From Chitinophagaceae bacterium (GTDB lineage: Bacteria; Bacteroidota; Bacteroidia; Chitinophagales; Chitinophagaceae), in assembly GCA_025923075.1 (NCBI GenBank), contig JAICGN010000035.1:1-35896 (forward strand): DNA of 35,896 nucleotides, given 5' to 3'. Each line of letters starts with the position of its first letter. Position 1 is the stretch's first letter. The notes below the pieces were generated by a model. That model did no database searches. It saw only the letters and a list, made by a program, of their open reading frames with translations, and was not told where the DNA came from. Shown piece by piece: positions 26,812-35,600 of the stretch. The position numbers were made by a program, and so were the translations under genes.

Positions 26812-27336
26812 TTATTTACTTTTTGATTTTACTTCAACGCGAAATACCAATGTACTGGTCGATGGATTAGTATTGGCACTCATATAAACTTCCTTTGAAT
26901 TAAGCCCAGGCTTTCCGGTGCTATTAAATGCAGCCTTGATTACACCTGTTTCACCTGGTGCATAAGGCTTTTGTGGTGTTTCCGCTACTGTGCATCCGCA
27001 CTGTGCCCAGACCCGTGAAATAATCAGGGGTTTATTTCCAGTGTTTTTAAACCGAAAACTCACATCCAGGTTTTCCCCATCTTTCATTTTTCCAAAATCT
27101 CTATTTTGACCATCCAGCCATTGAATGGTTGTCAGGTTGGCGGTGTCGATTGGTTTTTCCTGAGGAGTAGACGGATTATTTGCGGCTTGTGAAATTGCAT
27201 TCACTTTATCAAGACTATCTTTTGCAATAGTCGAATCCGATGCAGTAGGATTATTTGCATCCGCTGTTTTGTCTGCCTCACTACATGACGATACTATTGT
27301 AATGCAGGCAGCGAGTACAAAAAGTATTTTTTTCAT
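26812..27336 (-). CDS. DUF1573 domain lipoprotein
   Basis: A 174-residue exported protein. The signal MKKILFVLAACITIVSSC ends in a lipoprotein cysteine (C18). A disordered Ala/Asn/Asp-rich linker follows, then a DUF1573 Ig-like domain with FGKMKDGE, FRFKNTGNKPLII, WAQCGCTVAETPQKPYAPGE and FNSTGKPGLN. The family is frequent in Bacteroidota and has no agreed function; some members are linked to the cell envelope. It is followed at once by yajC. Its own -7 element lies upstream at 27358. Confidence 0.85.
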   Translation of the reverse strand: MKKILFVLAACITIVSSCSEADKTADANNPTASDSTIAKDSLDKVNAISQAANNPSTPQEKPIDTANLTTIQWLDGQNRDFGKMKDGENLDVSFRFKNTGNKPLIISRVWAQCGCTVAETPQKPYAPGETGVIKAAFNSTGKPGLNSKEVYMSANTNPSTSTLVFRVEVKSKSK

Positions 27337-27357
27337 TTTAAATTAATTTGGAATTTG

Positions 27358-27365
27358 CAAATGTA
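27358..27365 (-). promoter_or_regulatory. -7 promoter element for DUF1573-yajC (TACATTTG)
   Basis: On the minus strand TACATTTG matches TAnnTTTG and lies just 21 bases before the ATG. No TTG lies at the -33 distance, so support is partial. It would allow DUF1573-yajC to be expressed apart from nusB. Confidence 0.45.
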
Positions 27366-27383
27366 CGCGAAAGCTGTGAGTTA

Positions 27384-28310
27384 CTATACTTTTCTATAAT
27401 CCACTTTTTGCATTTTGCCTTCTGCCACTAATTCTTTATGAATATTGTCAAGAATGCCATTAACAAACTGGCCACTTTGTGGTGTGCTGTATTCTTTAGC
27501 CAGGTCTATGTATTCATTAATAGTGACTTTTGGTGGTATCGTTTCGAAATAAAGAAATTCGGATACACCCATTTTCATCAAGATCATATCCAGCAAGGCG
27601 ATACGTTCAGGATCCCAGTTTTTTAGTTTTGGAATGATGAGCGTTTGCAGGTGCTCGCTCTTTTCGTGTACGGTTTTTAAAAGATTCATTGCAAAATCTT
27701 TTTTTTCACCACTGATCATTTCCTTAAAATCCATACTTCCGGGTTTTTGTAAAACATTTACAAGCAGCTGGATCACCATTTCGCCATCATCATCCCAATT
27801 AGAAAAGAGTTCTTCGATATAGGACGTAAAATTTTCATTCGCGAGCATCAATTTATCCAGGATAAATTCCAATATTTCTTTTTCTTCCTTGTTTTCTCTT
27901 CCTTCTTTGTTAATATATGTCTTGTATTCAGGGGTCTCCGCAAGGTTGAGGTAGAGTTTCCGTACTAATTCTTTATTTATAGTTTGTTGCGGCTTCACTT
28001 TTGCAAGCGCCTCTTTAAATGAGGCATCCTGCAGGATTTTCCATAGTATTTTATTACCCGATAGTTTGGTATTAACATGCAGATCTTCGTATGTAGGAAG
28101 GTGTTTGCCGGAACGCTGATGAGAATCGGTTTCTGCATAACGGCATACTTCAGTTAAAAAATAAGTGAGGTGAACAAAAAGCTGTCGGGTTTGGTCAAAA
28201 TGATTTTGGAGGATCTTTTGGGGTTCTCCTGGTTTTGCGTTGGGTTCAAGGGTAGTTATGTTGTACAGCGTCTGCATCACTTTTACCCGGATATTTCTTC
28301 TGCTGATCAT
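27384..28310 (-). CDS. nusB: Transcription antitermination factor NusB
   Basis: A 308-residue protein, longer than proteobacterial NusB (~140) but typical of Bacteroidota. The N-terminal motif MISRRNIRVKVMQTLY is the NusB start. The all-helical NusB core continues in the C-terminal half, with LLDMILMKMGVSEFL and TINEYIDLAKEYSTPQSGQFVNGIL. The long middle extension is charged and helical. NusB with S10 supports antitermination in rRNA transcription. It is divergent from rplK across a 310-base region. Confidence 0.92.
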   Translation of the reverse strand: MISRRNIRVKVMQTLYNITTLEPNAKPGEPQKILQNHFDQTRQLFVHLTYFLTEVCRYAETDSHQRSGKHLPTYEDLHVNTKLSGNKILWKILQDASFKEALAKVKPQQTINKELVRKLYLNLAETPEYKTYINKEGRENKEEKEILEFILDKLMLANENFTSYIEELFSNWDDDGEMVIQLLVNVLQKPGSMDFKEMISGEKKDFAMNLLKTVHEKSEHLQTLIIPKLKNWDPERIALLDMILMKMGVSEFLYFETIPPKVTINEYIDLAKEYSTPQSGQFVNGILDNIHKELVAEGKMQKVDYRKV

Positions 28311-28326
28311 CTTTTAAGAACTGTTT

Positions 28327-28347
28327 GGGCGGCGAAGATAAGTCAAT
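28327..28347 (-). promoter_or_regulatory. nusB promoter region
   Basis: On the minus strand the sequence reads ATTGAC-TTATCTTCG-CCGCCC. TATCTTCG (28333-28340) is one base off the -7 consensus TAnnTTTG. It is almost identical to the rplK promoter region in inverted orientation. It lies 17 bases before the nusB ATG. Confidence 0.55.
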
Positions 28348-28503
28348 AGCGAAGAGCTGGGAAGGATTAAATTCTTGCCCGGGTGATTTTTTTTCCACCG
28401 CGGTTATTTTTAGTCACACGCGGATTAAACCCAAAACAATTGCGTTGGAAGTTTGAACAAGCGAGGCGAAATATTTTTTTAAAAAGCTTAAAAAAGTTCC
28501 CTC

Positions 28504-28525
28504 ATTGACCTTATCTTTGCCGCCC
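28504..28525 (+). promoter_or_regulatory. rplK promoter region
   Basis: ATTGACC-TTATCTTTG-CCGCCC contains the -7 consensus TATCTTTG at 28512-28519. The -33 position is A-rich with no TTG. Transcription would begin near 28526, leaving a ~95-base leader before rplK. Confidence 0.65.
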
Positions 28526-28620
28526 CAATAAGTTCTTTAGAAATTCCCGATAAATCGGGATGACGACTTTGGGAGTCTGGCCTCAGGCGAGACGCTATTA
28601 CCAATAAATCAAAAAAAGAA
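28526..28620 (+). other. Structured leader of rplK
   Basis: The leader holds two stems: TCCCGA-taaa-TCGGGA (28545-28560) and GTCT-g-GCC-tca-GGC-g-AGAC (28575-28593), the latter directly preceded by TTTGGGA. Protein L1 represses the L11-L1 operon in other bacteria by binding a leader that mimics its 23S rRNA site, so this is a reasonable place for such a site. That role is inference. The rest of 28311-28620 holds only the two promoters. Confidence 0.5.
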
Positions 28621-29064
28621 ATGGCAAAAGAAGTCTCTGGCTTTGTTAAGCTTCAGTGCAAGGGCGGCCAGGCCAATCCTGCACCTCCGATCGGTCCCGC
28701 TTTAGGTTCCAAGGGTATCAATATCATGGAATTCTGTAAGCAATTCAATGCCCGCACACAGGACAAAATGGGCAAAGTGCTTCCTGTATTAATTACTGTT
28801 TATTCTGACAAGAGTTTTGATTTTGTTATCAAGACACCTCCGGCATCCATTCAATTGCTTGAGGCTGCAAAACTGCAAAGTGGTTCAAAAGAATCCAACC
28901 GTGTCAAAGTTGGTAAAGTAAACTGGACACAGGTCGAGGCAATCGCAAAAGACAAAATGCCTGATCTGAATTGCTTTACAGTTGAAAGCGCCATGAAAAT
29001 GGTTGCAGGCACAGCACGCAGCATGGGAATTACTGTAGAAGGTAAAGCTCCCTGGGAAAATTAA
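28621..29064 (+). CDS. rplK: Ribosomal protein L11
   Basis: A 147-residue 50S protein that binds the GTPase-associated centre of 23S rRNA. Recognisable blocks are [35 protein letters not shown] and [13 protein letters not shown], with the C-terminal RNA-binding domain ending MGITVEG. Length is normal. It is the first gene of rplK-rplA-rplJ-rplL and is not preceded by secE-nusG, as it commonly is. Confidence 0.98.
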   Translation: MAKEVSGFVKLQCKGGQANPAPPIGPALGSKGINIMEFCKQFNARTQDKMGKVLPVLITVYSDKSFDFVIKTPPASIQLLEAAKLQSGSKESNRVKVGKVNWTQVEAIAKDKMPDLNCFTVESAMKMVAGTARSMGITVEGKAPWEN

Positions 29065-29089
29065 ACAGTAAAAATTAAAACGCATTACA

Positions 29090-29785
29090 ATGGCATTCCT
29101 CAGTAAAAAAAGAAAAGTTGCTCAGTCAAAAGTTGACGGCGCTAAACAATATAGCCTGAAAGAAGCGTCTGCATTGGTAAAACAGGCAACCACCTGCAAA
29201 TTCGATGCTTCTGTGGATCTGCATATCCGTTTGGGAGTTGATCCTAAAAAAGCAGACCAGGCGATTCGCGGTACGGTAACGCTTCCTCATGGTACCGGTA
29301 AAACAAAAAGAGTATTGGTCCTTTGCACACCGGATAAAGAAGAGGCTGCAAGAGCCGCAGGTGCAGACTATGTGGGTCTTGATGAGTTTGTAACCAAGAT
29401 CGAAGGCGGTTGGGTTGATGTCGATGTGATCATCGCGACTCCCCAGGTGATGCCGAAGATCGGTAAGTTGGGTAAAGTCTTAGGTCCAAGAAACCTGATG
29501 CCAAACCCCAAAACCGGTACGGTAAGTAACGATGTTGCTGCCGCCGTTAATGAAGTAAAAGGTGGTAAGATCGCTTTCAAAATTGATAAGGCTGGGATTA
29601 TTCATGCTTCGATCGGACGAATAAGTTTTACCCCGGAAAAGATTGCAGAAAACAGCCAGGAATTGTTGAATGCAATCATTAAAGCAAAACCGTCTTCATC
29701 AAAAGGCACTTACCTGAGAGGTATTAGCATGGCAAGTACGATGAGCCCGGGCATAACAATTGACCCAAAAGGATTTGTTCATTAA
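29090..29785 (+). CDS. rplA: Ribosomal protein L1
   Basis: A 231-residue protein of the L1 stalk, which helps E-site tRNA release. It is often also the repressor of its own operon. The signature [39 protein letters not shown] (residues ~120-140) and [18 protein letters not shown] are present. It starts 25 bases after rplK. A GC-rich hairpin lies right after the stop. Confidence 0.98.
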   Translation: MAFLSKKRKVAQSKVDGAKQYSLKEASALVKQATTCKFDASVDLHIRLGVDPKKADQAIRGTVTLPHGTGKTKRVLVLCTPDKEEAARAAGADYVGLDEFVTKIEGGWVDVDVIIATPQVMPKIGKLGKVLGPRNLMPNPKTGTVSNDVAAAVNEVKGGKIAFKIDKAGIIHASIGRISFTPEKIAENSQELLNAIIKAKPSSSKGTYLRGISMASTMSPGITIDPKGFVH

Positions 29786-29794
29786 ACCCCCAAA

Positions 29795-29808
29795 CCCCCT
29801 AAAGGGGG
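29795..29808 (+). terminator. Hairpin between rplA and rplJ, possible attenuator
   Basis: CCCCCTAAAGGGGG forms a short GC stem and is followed by CTTTTG. It is 10 bases after the rplA stop. The T-run is short, so it may only partly terminate. The same kind of sequence occurs as an intergenic repeat in Bacteroidota, which is an alternative reading. Confidence 0.45.
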
Positions 29809-29850
29809 CTTTTGAAGAAACTAAATTTCGAGAAGTCAAAACACAATAAA

Positions 29851-30366
29851 ATGACTAAAGAACAAAAAAACGAAGTAATTGAACTGTTGAAAGACAAGTT
29901 CTCTCAATACAATAATTTCTATGTTACAGATACCGAATCGTTGAGTGTAGCACAGGTAGGTAAATTACGCCGTGCTTGTTTTAATAAACAAGTAGAAATG
30001 AAAGTGGCTAAAAACACATTGATCAAAAAAGCATTGGAGGCTTTGGATGCAGAACGCTATGCAGGTGTTTATGATTCTTTACACAAGGTAACTGCATTGA
30101 TGTTTTCAGAAAATCCGAAAGATCCTGCTCTGATCATCACTTCTTTTCGTAAGGAAAGCAAAGGTGAGATGCCCGTATTAAAAGCAGCGTTCATCAATGG
30201 AGATGTATACATGGGCAACGATCAATTGGCGTCGTTGGTCAAAATCAAAACGAAGAATGAATTGATCGGTGAAGTGATCGGTTTGTTGCAGTCACCTGCG
30301 AAGAGAGTGATTGCAGCGTTATTGCATAATGCAGAAAAGAAAGGGGAAGCTGCTCCGGTAGAGTAA
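29851..30366 (+). CDS. rplJ: Ribosomal protein L10
   Basis: A 171-residue protein that anchors L7/L12 dimers to the ribosome. It starts MTKEQKNEVIELLKDKF, with YVTDTESLSVAQVGKLRR and the MKVAKNTLIKKAL segment typical of the rRNA-binding domain. The C-terminal helix for L7/L12 binding ends RVIAALLHNAEKKGE. The ATG at 29851 is chosen over a TTG at 29812, which would add 13 unlikely residues through the leader. Confidence 0.97.
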   Translation: MTKEQKNEVIELLKDKFSQYNNFYVTDTESLSVAQVGKLRRACFNKQVEMKVAKNTLIKKALEALDAERYAGVYDSLHKVTALMFSENPKDPALIITSFRKESKGEMPVLKAAFINGDVYMGNDQLASLVKIKTKNELIGEVIGLLQSPAKRVIAALLHNAEKKGEAAPVE

Positions 30367-30374
30367 TTCCAAGA

Positions 30375-30508
30375 TTTCAAAATTTCTTGTATTCATATTG
30401 AAACTAGAAATTTTGAAACTAAAATAAAAACCCAGGCCTGGGGGTTAACAAAGGCAAAATTTTTTTAATCCTCCGCCGGAGTGTAAACGATGAAGGCGGA
30501 AAAAATTT
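30375..30508 (+). other. Structured rplJ-rplL intergenic leader
   Basis: The 149-base gap contains a perfect 13-bp stem TTTCAAAATTTCT/AGAAATTTTGAAA (30375-30387, 30406-30418) and the palindrome CCCAGGCCTGGG (30431-30442). Two stems sharing sequence follow: CTCCG-c-CGGAG (30471-30481) and TCCGCC/GGCGGA (30472-30477, 30495-30500). The last two exclude each other and lie just before the rplL ATG. They could tune the higher L7/L12 level, but that is inference. Confidence 0.5.
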
Positions 30509-30515
30509 AAATCAA

Positions 30516-30893
30516 ATGGCAGACGTAAAAGCATTAGCAGAAGGCCTTGTAGCCTTAACAGTCAAAGAAGTCCAGGAACTAGCTGACTTCTTAAAATCAG
30601 AATACGGAATTGAACCCGCAGCTGCTGCAGTAGTTGTTAGCGGTGGTGGTGATGGCGGCGGCGCAGCAGCTGTTGAAGAAAAAACTGCATTCAATGTTGT
30701 GTTGAAGCACGGTGGCGCATCTAAACTTAACGTTGTTAAGATCGTTAAAGAACTTACTGGATTAGGTTTGAAAGAAGCAAAAGACTTAGTAGATGGTGCA
30801 CCTAAGAATATCAAAGAAGGCGTTTCTAAAGCGGAAGCTGAAGAAATTGCAAACAAGCTGAAAGAAGCTGGTGCAGATGTTGAAATCGCCTAA
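30516..30893 (+). CDS. rplL: Ribosomal protein L7/L12
   Basis: A 125-residue stalk protein that recruits translational GTPases. The N-terminal dimerisation domain reads [18 protein letters not shown]. The hinge is Ala/Gly-rich, and the C-terminal domain contains [20 protein letters not shown] and the [20 protein letters not shown] helix. Length is normal. Two hairpins and a terminator follow, and the usual downstream neighbour rpoB is not adjacent. Confidence 0.98.
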   Translation: MADVKALAEGLVALTVKEVQELADFLKSEYGIEPAAAAVVVSGGGDGGGAAAVEEKTAFNVVLKHGGASKLNVVKIVKELTGLGLKEAKDLVDGAPKNIKEGVSKAEAEEIANKLKEAGADVEIA

Positions 30894-30902
30894 GGCGATT
30901 GA

Positions 30903-30922
30903 AATCCCGACGTGTCGGGATT
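30903..30922 (+). other. Hairpin after rplL
   Basis: AATCCCGAC-gt-GTCGGGATT is a perfect 9-bp stem starting 10 bases after the rplL stop. No T-run follows. It shares its AATCCCG arm with the terminator hairpin at 30956, so the two could pair with each other. Confidence 0.6.
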
Positions 30923-30955
30923 GAGATTGTGTAATTCTATTTCAGTTGAAATCAT

Positions 30956-30983
30956 AATCCCGGCCGTTGTGCCGGGATTTTTC
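30956..30983 (+). terminator. rplKAJL terminator
   Basis: AATCCCGGC-cgttgt-GCCGGGATT is a perfect 9-bp stem (30956-30979), followed by TTTCT. It is the most likely end of the ribosomal protein operon. Confidence 0.8.
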
Positions 30984-31001
30984 TATTCCACTAAGTGAGT
31001 A

Positions 31002-31031
31002 TTGCTTATAATATAGTACATCTTATCTTTA
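31002..31031 (+). promoter_or_regulatory. Promoter of the 120-residue ORF (TTG-N19-TATCTTTA)
   Basis: TTG (31002-31004) and TATCTTTA (31024-31031) are separated by 19 bases, the spacing of Bacteroidota vegetative promoters (TTTG-N19-TAnnTTTG). The last base differs from the consensus. Transcription would start almost at the ATG at 31039. Confidence 0.55.
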
Positions 31032-31038
31032 ATTCTAA

Positions 31039-31401
31039 ATGAAAGAAAAAATAATCTCGATATCATTAGTCGTCATTATTTTTTCCAATTTTCTTCCAAT
31101 CGATAGAGTGTTCGTGGATGGGCCTAATTATAGCTATAGCAATAAAGATGGTAGTGTTACATTCACTGAATTCAAAGGAAGAGATTTTGAAATGATGAAA
31201 AGAAAAGTCGAAAGTTATAGCCAAAAAACCGGAAATACGGATACGACTATGTACAGGCTTTTTAAAAGAAACCCTTTAACATTTTGGCGTTGGGGAAACT
31301 ATTTCATTAGCAAAAGATATAGATTACCCTATAAAGATTGGTCAGAAATCAAAGCTATAAGAGGTGAAATAGAGAATAAAACTGGTTTCCAGGATTTTTA
31401 A
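31039..31401 (+). CDS. Hypothetical membrane-anchored protein between rplL and HhH gene
   Basis: A 120-residue protein that I do not recognise. It has one N-terminal hydrophobic segment (about residues 5-20), probably a signal or anchor. An exported-looking charged domain follows with YSYSNKDGSVTFTEFKGRDF and a C-terminal WRWGNYFISKRYRLPYKDW segment rich in aromatic and basic residues. There are no cysteines or known motifs. It has its own promoter-like sequence and is tail-to-tail with the HhH gene (1 base between stops). Being in the rplL-rpoB gap is unusual. Confidence 0.55.
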   Translation: MKEKIISISLVVIIFSNFLPIDRVFVDGPNYSYSNKDGSVTFTEFKGRDFEMMKRKVESYSQKTGNTDTTMYRLFKRNPLTFWRWGNYFISKRYRLPYKDWSEIKAIRGEIENKTGFQDF

Positions 31402-31402
31402 T

Positions 31403-32386
31403 TCATTCGACAACTAAATAGGGCGCAATCTTCTTATAAATCTCATCCGTCACCGCCATCACTTTTTTAATATCTTCCAGATCAGAGAACAATCCATGTT
31501 CATTCCTATATGCAACAATAGGGTTTGCAATACCGTATTTGATATAAGGATGCGCTTTCATTTCATCAACAGTCGCCGTATTAATGTTTATCTTCTTCAC
31601 TGATGGATTTTCCAGTTTCAGGTATTGTTTTATCTTCTGAAAAGTAGAATCTGCTAAGCCATAAGTTTCCCCAAGTTGATCAATGGAATAAAATCCACCA
31701 AGCTTTTCTCTGAATGTTACGATTCTTAAGGCAAGCTTACTTCCAATTCCTGGTAAAGAAATAAATGCAGCTGTATCAGCCGCGTTTATATCAATTGAAG
31801 CGTATCGCAGAGGGTAAGTTTTTGCAGGTTGCGTTTCATCCCTGGGTTTTGATGAAACAAATTGCTCTTTGGGTGATGAAGTTTTTGTTTCAATGCTGAT
31901 GTATGGTTCTAACCTTTCAAATTCATCCCTGTGAAGCCCGTAAATTTTTTGAAGGTCTTCTGGTTTAGAAAAATGTCCGCCCTTACTCAAAAAGTTTCTG
32001 ATGGTTTGAATTGTTTTGTCACGTAATCCTAATCTTTCCCAGTCAGAAGATGAAATTGTATTTGGATCAAAATAAAAAAGTTCGCCTTTGCTGATGTTTG
32101 TTTTGTAGTAGTTGCTTTTCTTCCTGTCGTATTGATATTCATAAGCGTCTATGTCATCTCTTTTTTTCTGCAAATGATCATCCAGAGAATCCGTTTTTTT
32201 TATTTCTAATTTTTTCACGGCAGCTATCCATGCTGTATCGATTTGGGTTGGGTTAGTGTTTGAAAGTTCTTTTAGGACGTCCGGCAGGAAAAGAGCAAAC
32301 AAGATCAATCCAACTATTACAAGAATTCCGATCCGTTCTTTGCGGGTAAAAGTCAGGTAATCCCTTGCAAATTCGCTCCATTTCAA
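31403..32386 (-). CDS. ComEA-like helix-hairpin-helix protein
   Basis: A 327-residue protein with an N-terminal membrane helix (IGILVIVGLILFALFL), a charged linker, and three helix-hairpin-helix units. These contain FDPNTISSSDWERLGL, IDINAADTAAFISLPGIGSKLA (split by YASI before it) and ININTATVDEMKAHPYI. HhH units bind DNA backbone non-specifically; ComEA is the DNA receptor in natural transformation. No other competence gene is in the window, so a competence role is inference. The start is a TTG at 32386, as no in-frame ATG lies close upstream. Confidence 0.85.
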   Translation of the reverse strand: MKWSEFARDYLTFTRKERIGILVIVGLILFALFLPDVLKELSNTNPTQIDTAWIAAVKKLEIKKTDSLDDHLQKKRDDIDAYEYQYDRKKSNYYKTNISKGELFYFDPNTISSSDWERLGLRDKTIQTIRNFLSKGGHFSKPEDLQKIYGLHRDEFERLEPYISIETKTSSPKEQFVSSKPRDETQPAKTYPLRYASIDINAADTAAFISLPGIGSKLALRIVTFREKLGGFYSIDQLGETYGLADSTFQKIKQYLKLENPSVKKININTATVDEMKAHPYIKYGIANPIVAYRNEHGLFSDLEDIKKVMAVTDEIYKKIAPYLVVE

Positions 32387-32479
32387 TCCGGAGAATTTTA
32401 GTTCAATGTAAATGAACCCTGAACCCGGGAAAAGGGGTTTTTCGGTTTGTTCGGCCGGATTTTTGTTAGCAAACTTTTC

Positions 32480-32509
32480 TTGGCCAATAACTATAAATCC
32501 TTACCTTTG
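32480..32509 (+). promoter_or_regulatory. rpoB promoter (TTG-N19-TACCTTTG)
   Basis: TTG (32480-32482) and TACCTTTG (32502-32509) are spaced 19 bases apart, matching the Bacteroidota consensus. They lie ~145 bases before the rpoB ATG, which implies a long leader with no ORF. The rest of 32387-32653 holds only a weak AACCC/GGGTT stem at 32422-32439. Confidence 0.7.
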
Positions 32510-32653
32510 CCATCCTTTTTATTTAGCGCTAATATTTTGACGGCCCAAATCATGATTAAATAGCTGATTGTCACGGGATTTTCTTTGAAGTTAGAGAATG
32601 CCCGAATGTGATTTGTGTCTCCCGTCGAAAACTAAAAAACCGGTTTTACAGAT

Positions 32654-35600
32654 ATGTCTTCAACAAAAATGAATCACAGGGTAGATTTCGGTAAAATCAA
32701 ACATCTCGCAGACGCCCCTGACCTGCTCGACATCCAGATTCAATCCTTTAAAGAATTTTTCCAGTTGGAAACAACTCCCGACAAAAGAAACATCGAAGGG
32801 TTGTTTAGGGTGTTCAAAGAGAATTTTCCTATCACGGATACCCGCAACATTTTCGTGCTGGAGTTCCTTGATTATTTTATTGATCCGCCCCGTTACACCA
32901 TCGAAGAGTGTATGGAAAGAGGTCTGACTTACGCTGTTCCATTAAAAGCAAAGCTTCGTCTAAGCTGTAATGATGAAGAACACGTGGATTTCCAAACCAT
33001 AGTTCAGGATGTGTTTCTTGGTAACATCCCTTACATGACGCCGAGAGGTACATTTGTTATCAATGGGGCTGAAAGGGTTGTTGTTTCCCAATTGCATCGT
33101 TCGCCTGGTGTGTTTTTCGGTCAATCTATTCACCCCAATGGAACGAAGATCTACTCCGCGAGGGTCATTCCTTTCAAAGGAGCATGGATGGAATTCGCAA
33201 CCGACATCAACAACGTGATGTATGCATACATTGATCGTAAGAAAAAATTCCCGGTAACAACGCTTCTCCGCTCTATCGGTTATGAGACTGATAAAGACAT
33301 TCTGGAATTATTCGGAATGGCCGATGAAGTAAAAGCCGATAAAAAGACTTTAGGGAAATATGTTGGCCGTCGTTTGGCTGCCCGTGTATTAAGAAGCTGG
33401 GTCGAGGATTTCGTTGATGAAGATACCGGCGAAGTCGTGTCGATTGAAAGAAATGAGATCGTTCTCGAACGTGACTCGGTACTGGATGAGGAAGCTATCA
33501 ACATGATCACTGAAATGGAGGTTAAGAGTGTATTCATTCAGAAAGACGATGTTGGTGGCGACTTTGCGATCATTTATAATACGCTGAATAAGGATACATC
33601 AAACAGTGAACTGGAAGCTGTACAACATATCTATCGCCAGTTGCGTGGTACTGATGCACCGGATAATGAAACTGCCCGTGGTATCATTGATAAGTTGTTC
33701 TTTAGCGATAAACGTTATGATCTTGGTGAAGTGGGCCGTTATAAAATTAACCGCAAACTGAATCTTGATGTTCAGCTTAAGCAAAAAACATTAACAAAGG
33801 AAGATATTATCGAGATCATCAAATATCTCGTACGCCTTACGAATGGTAAAGCCGAGATCGATGATATTGATCACCTGAGCAATCGTCGTGTTCGTACAGT
33901 TGGAGAGCAATTGTATGCCCAGTTTGGTGTTGGTCTTGCCCGTATGGCAAGAACAATCCGTGAAAGAATGAACGTTAGGGATAACGAGGTGTTCACTCCG
34001 GTTGATCTGATCAATGCAAGAACACTTTCTTCAGTTATCAATTCATTCTTTGGAACATCACAATTGTCTCAGTTCCTGGACCAGACAAATCCGTTGAGTG
34101 AGATCACTCACAAGCGTCGTATCTCCGCACTCGGACCCGGCGGTTTAAGCCGTGAAAGAGCAGGCTTCGAGGTTCGTGACGTTCACTATTCTCACTATGG
34201 CCGTTTGTGTACTATCGAAACGCCGGAAGGTCCCAACATCGGTCTTATCTCTACGCTCTGCGTGCATGCAAAGATCAATGAGATGGGCTTTATTGAAACT
34301 CCTTACCGCAAAGTTGAAAGTGGTAAAGTGAATATGAAACATCTCACTTTCCTCAGTGCTGAGGAAGAAGATACAGCGAAGATCGCCCAGGCAAATTCGC
34401 CGCTTGATGAGTCAGGAAGTTTTAAAGAGGAAAAAGTTGTCAGCCGCGAGACTGGTGATTTCCCAATCCTTGATAAGAATGATGTAGAGTTTATGGACGT
34501 GGCGCCAAACCAGATCGTTGGTTTGAGTGCTTCGTTGATCCCATTCCTTGAGCATGATGATGCCAACCGTGCATTGATGGGATCAAACATGCAACGCCAG
34601 GCGGTTCCCCTTATTCGTCCTGATGATCCGATCGTAGGTACAGGTCTTGAAGGAAAGGCTGCACGTGATGCAAGAATACAGATTCACTCTGAAGGTGAAG
34701 GTGTGGTTGAGTTTGTCGATGCAAATGAGATTCATGTTCGTTATGAACGTGATGAAATGGACAGACTTGTAAGTTTCGAAGATGACCTGAGAATTTACAG
34801 GCTTACTAAATTTATCAAAACAAACCAGGAAACTTCGATCAATCTTAAACCTGCTGTTATCAAAGGACAGAAAGTAAGAAAAGGTGATTTTCTTACTGAA
34901 GGATACGCCGTAAAAGATGGCGAGCTGGCACTAGGTAAGAACCTTAAAGTGGCTTTCATGCCATGGAAGGGTTACAACTTCGAGGATGCAATCGTTATCA
35001 GTGAAAGAGTAGTAAAAGAAGATATGTTTACTTCTGTTCATATTTCTGAATATGAACTGGAAGTTCGTGATACAAAACTCGGCGAAGAAGAATTAACACC
35101 CGACATTCCTAACGTGTCCGAGGAAGCAACAAAAGATCTTGATGAGAATGGCATCATTCGTATCGGTGCCCAGGTAAAAGAAGGGGATATTATCATTGGT
35201 AAGATCACACCAAAAGGTGAAAGCGATCCTACTCCGGAAGAAAAATTGTTGCGTGCAATCTTTGGTGACAAGGCCGGGGACGCAAAAGATGCTTCATTGA
35301 AAGCGCCCAATGGTGTTGAAGGAGTCGTTATCGGTAAAAAACTGTTCCAACGAGCCAAAAAAGATAAGAACTCAAAGATCCGTGAGAAAGCAGCTCTCGA
35401 AAAACTCGAGAGAATGCATGAGAAGAATGAAACTGATCTTAAAGAATTGCTGCTGGATAAACTTCAGCAGTTACTGAAAGATAAATCAAGTGCTGGTGTT
35501 ACGAACAACTTTGGAGAAGTACAGATCGGTAAGAGCGCAAAATTCAATCAGAAGAATCTTGCTACGATCGATTATGCCAACGTAAACCCGCTTGGCTGGA

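Noticed and set aside
31403-32386. HhH protein as evidence of a competence operon
   Set aside because: No comEC, pilus or other DNA-uptake genes are in the window, and HhH proteins have other roles.
32387-32453. Terminator AACCC/GGGTT after the HhH gene start
   Set aside because: The stem is only 5 bp and overlaps the upstream region of both genes. It is not convincing.
33850-34350. Rifampicin-resistance mutation in rpoB
   Set aside because: The key positions of the resistance region are unchanged. The Thr before IETPEGPN is outside the main cluster and may be a lineage feature.
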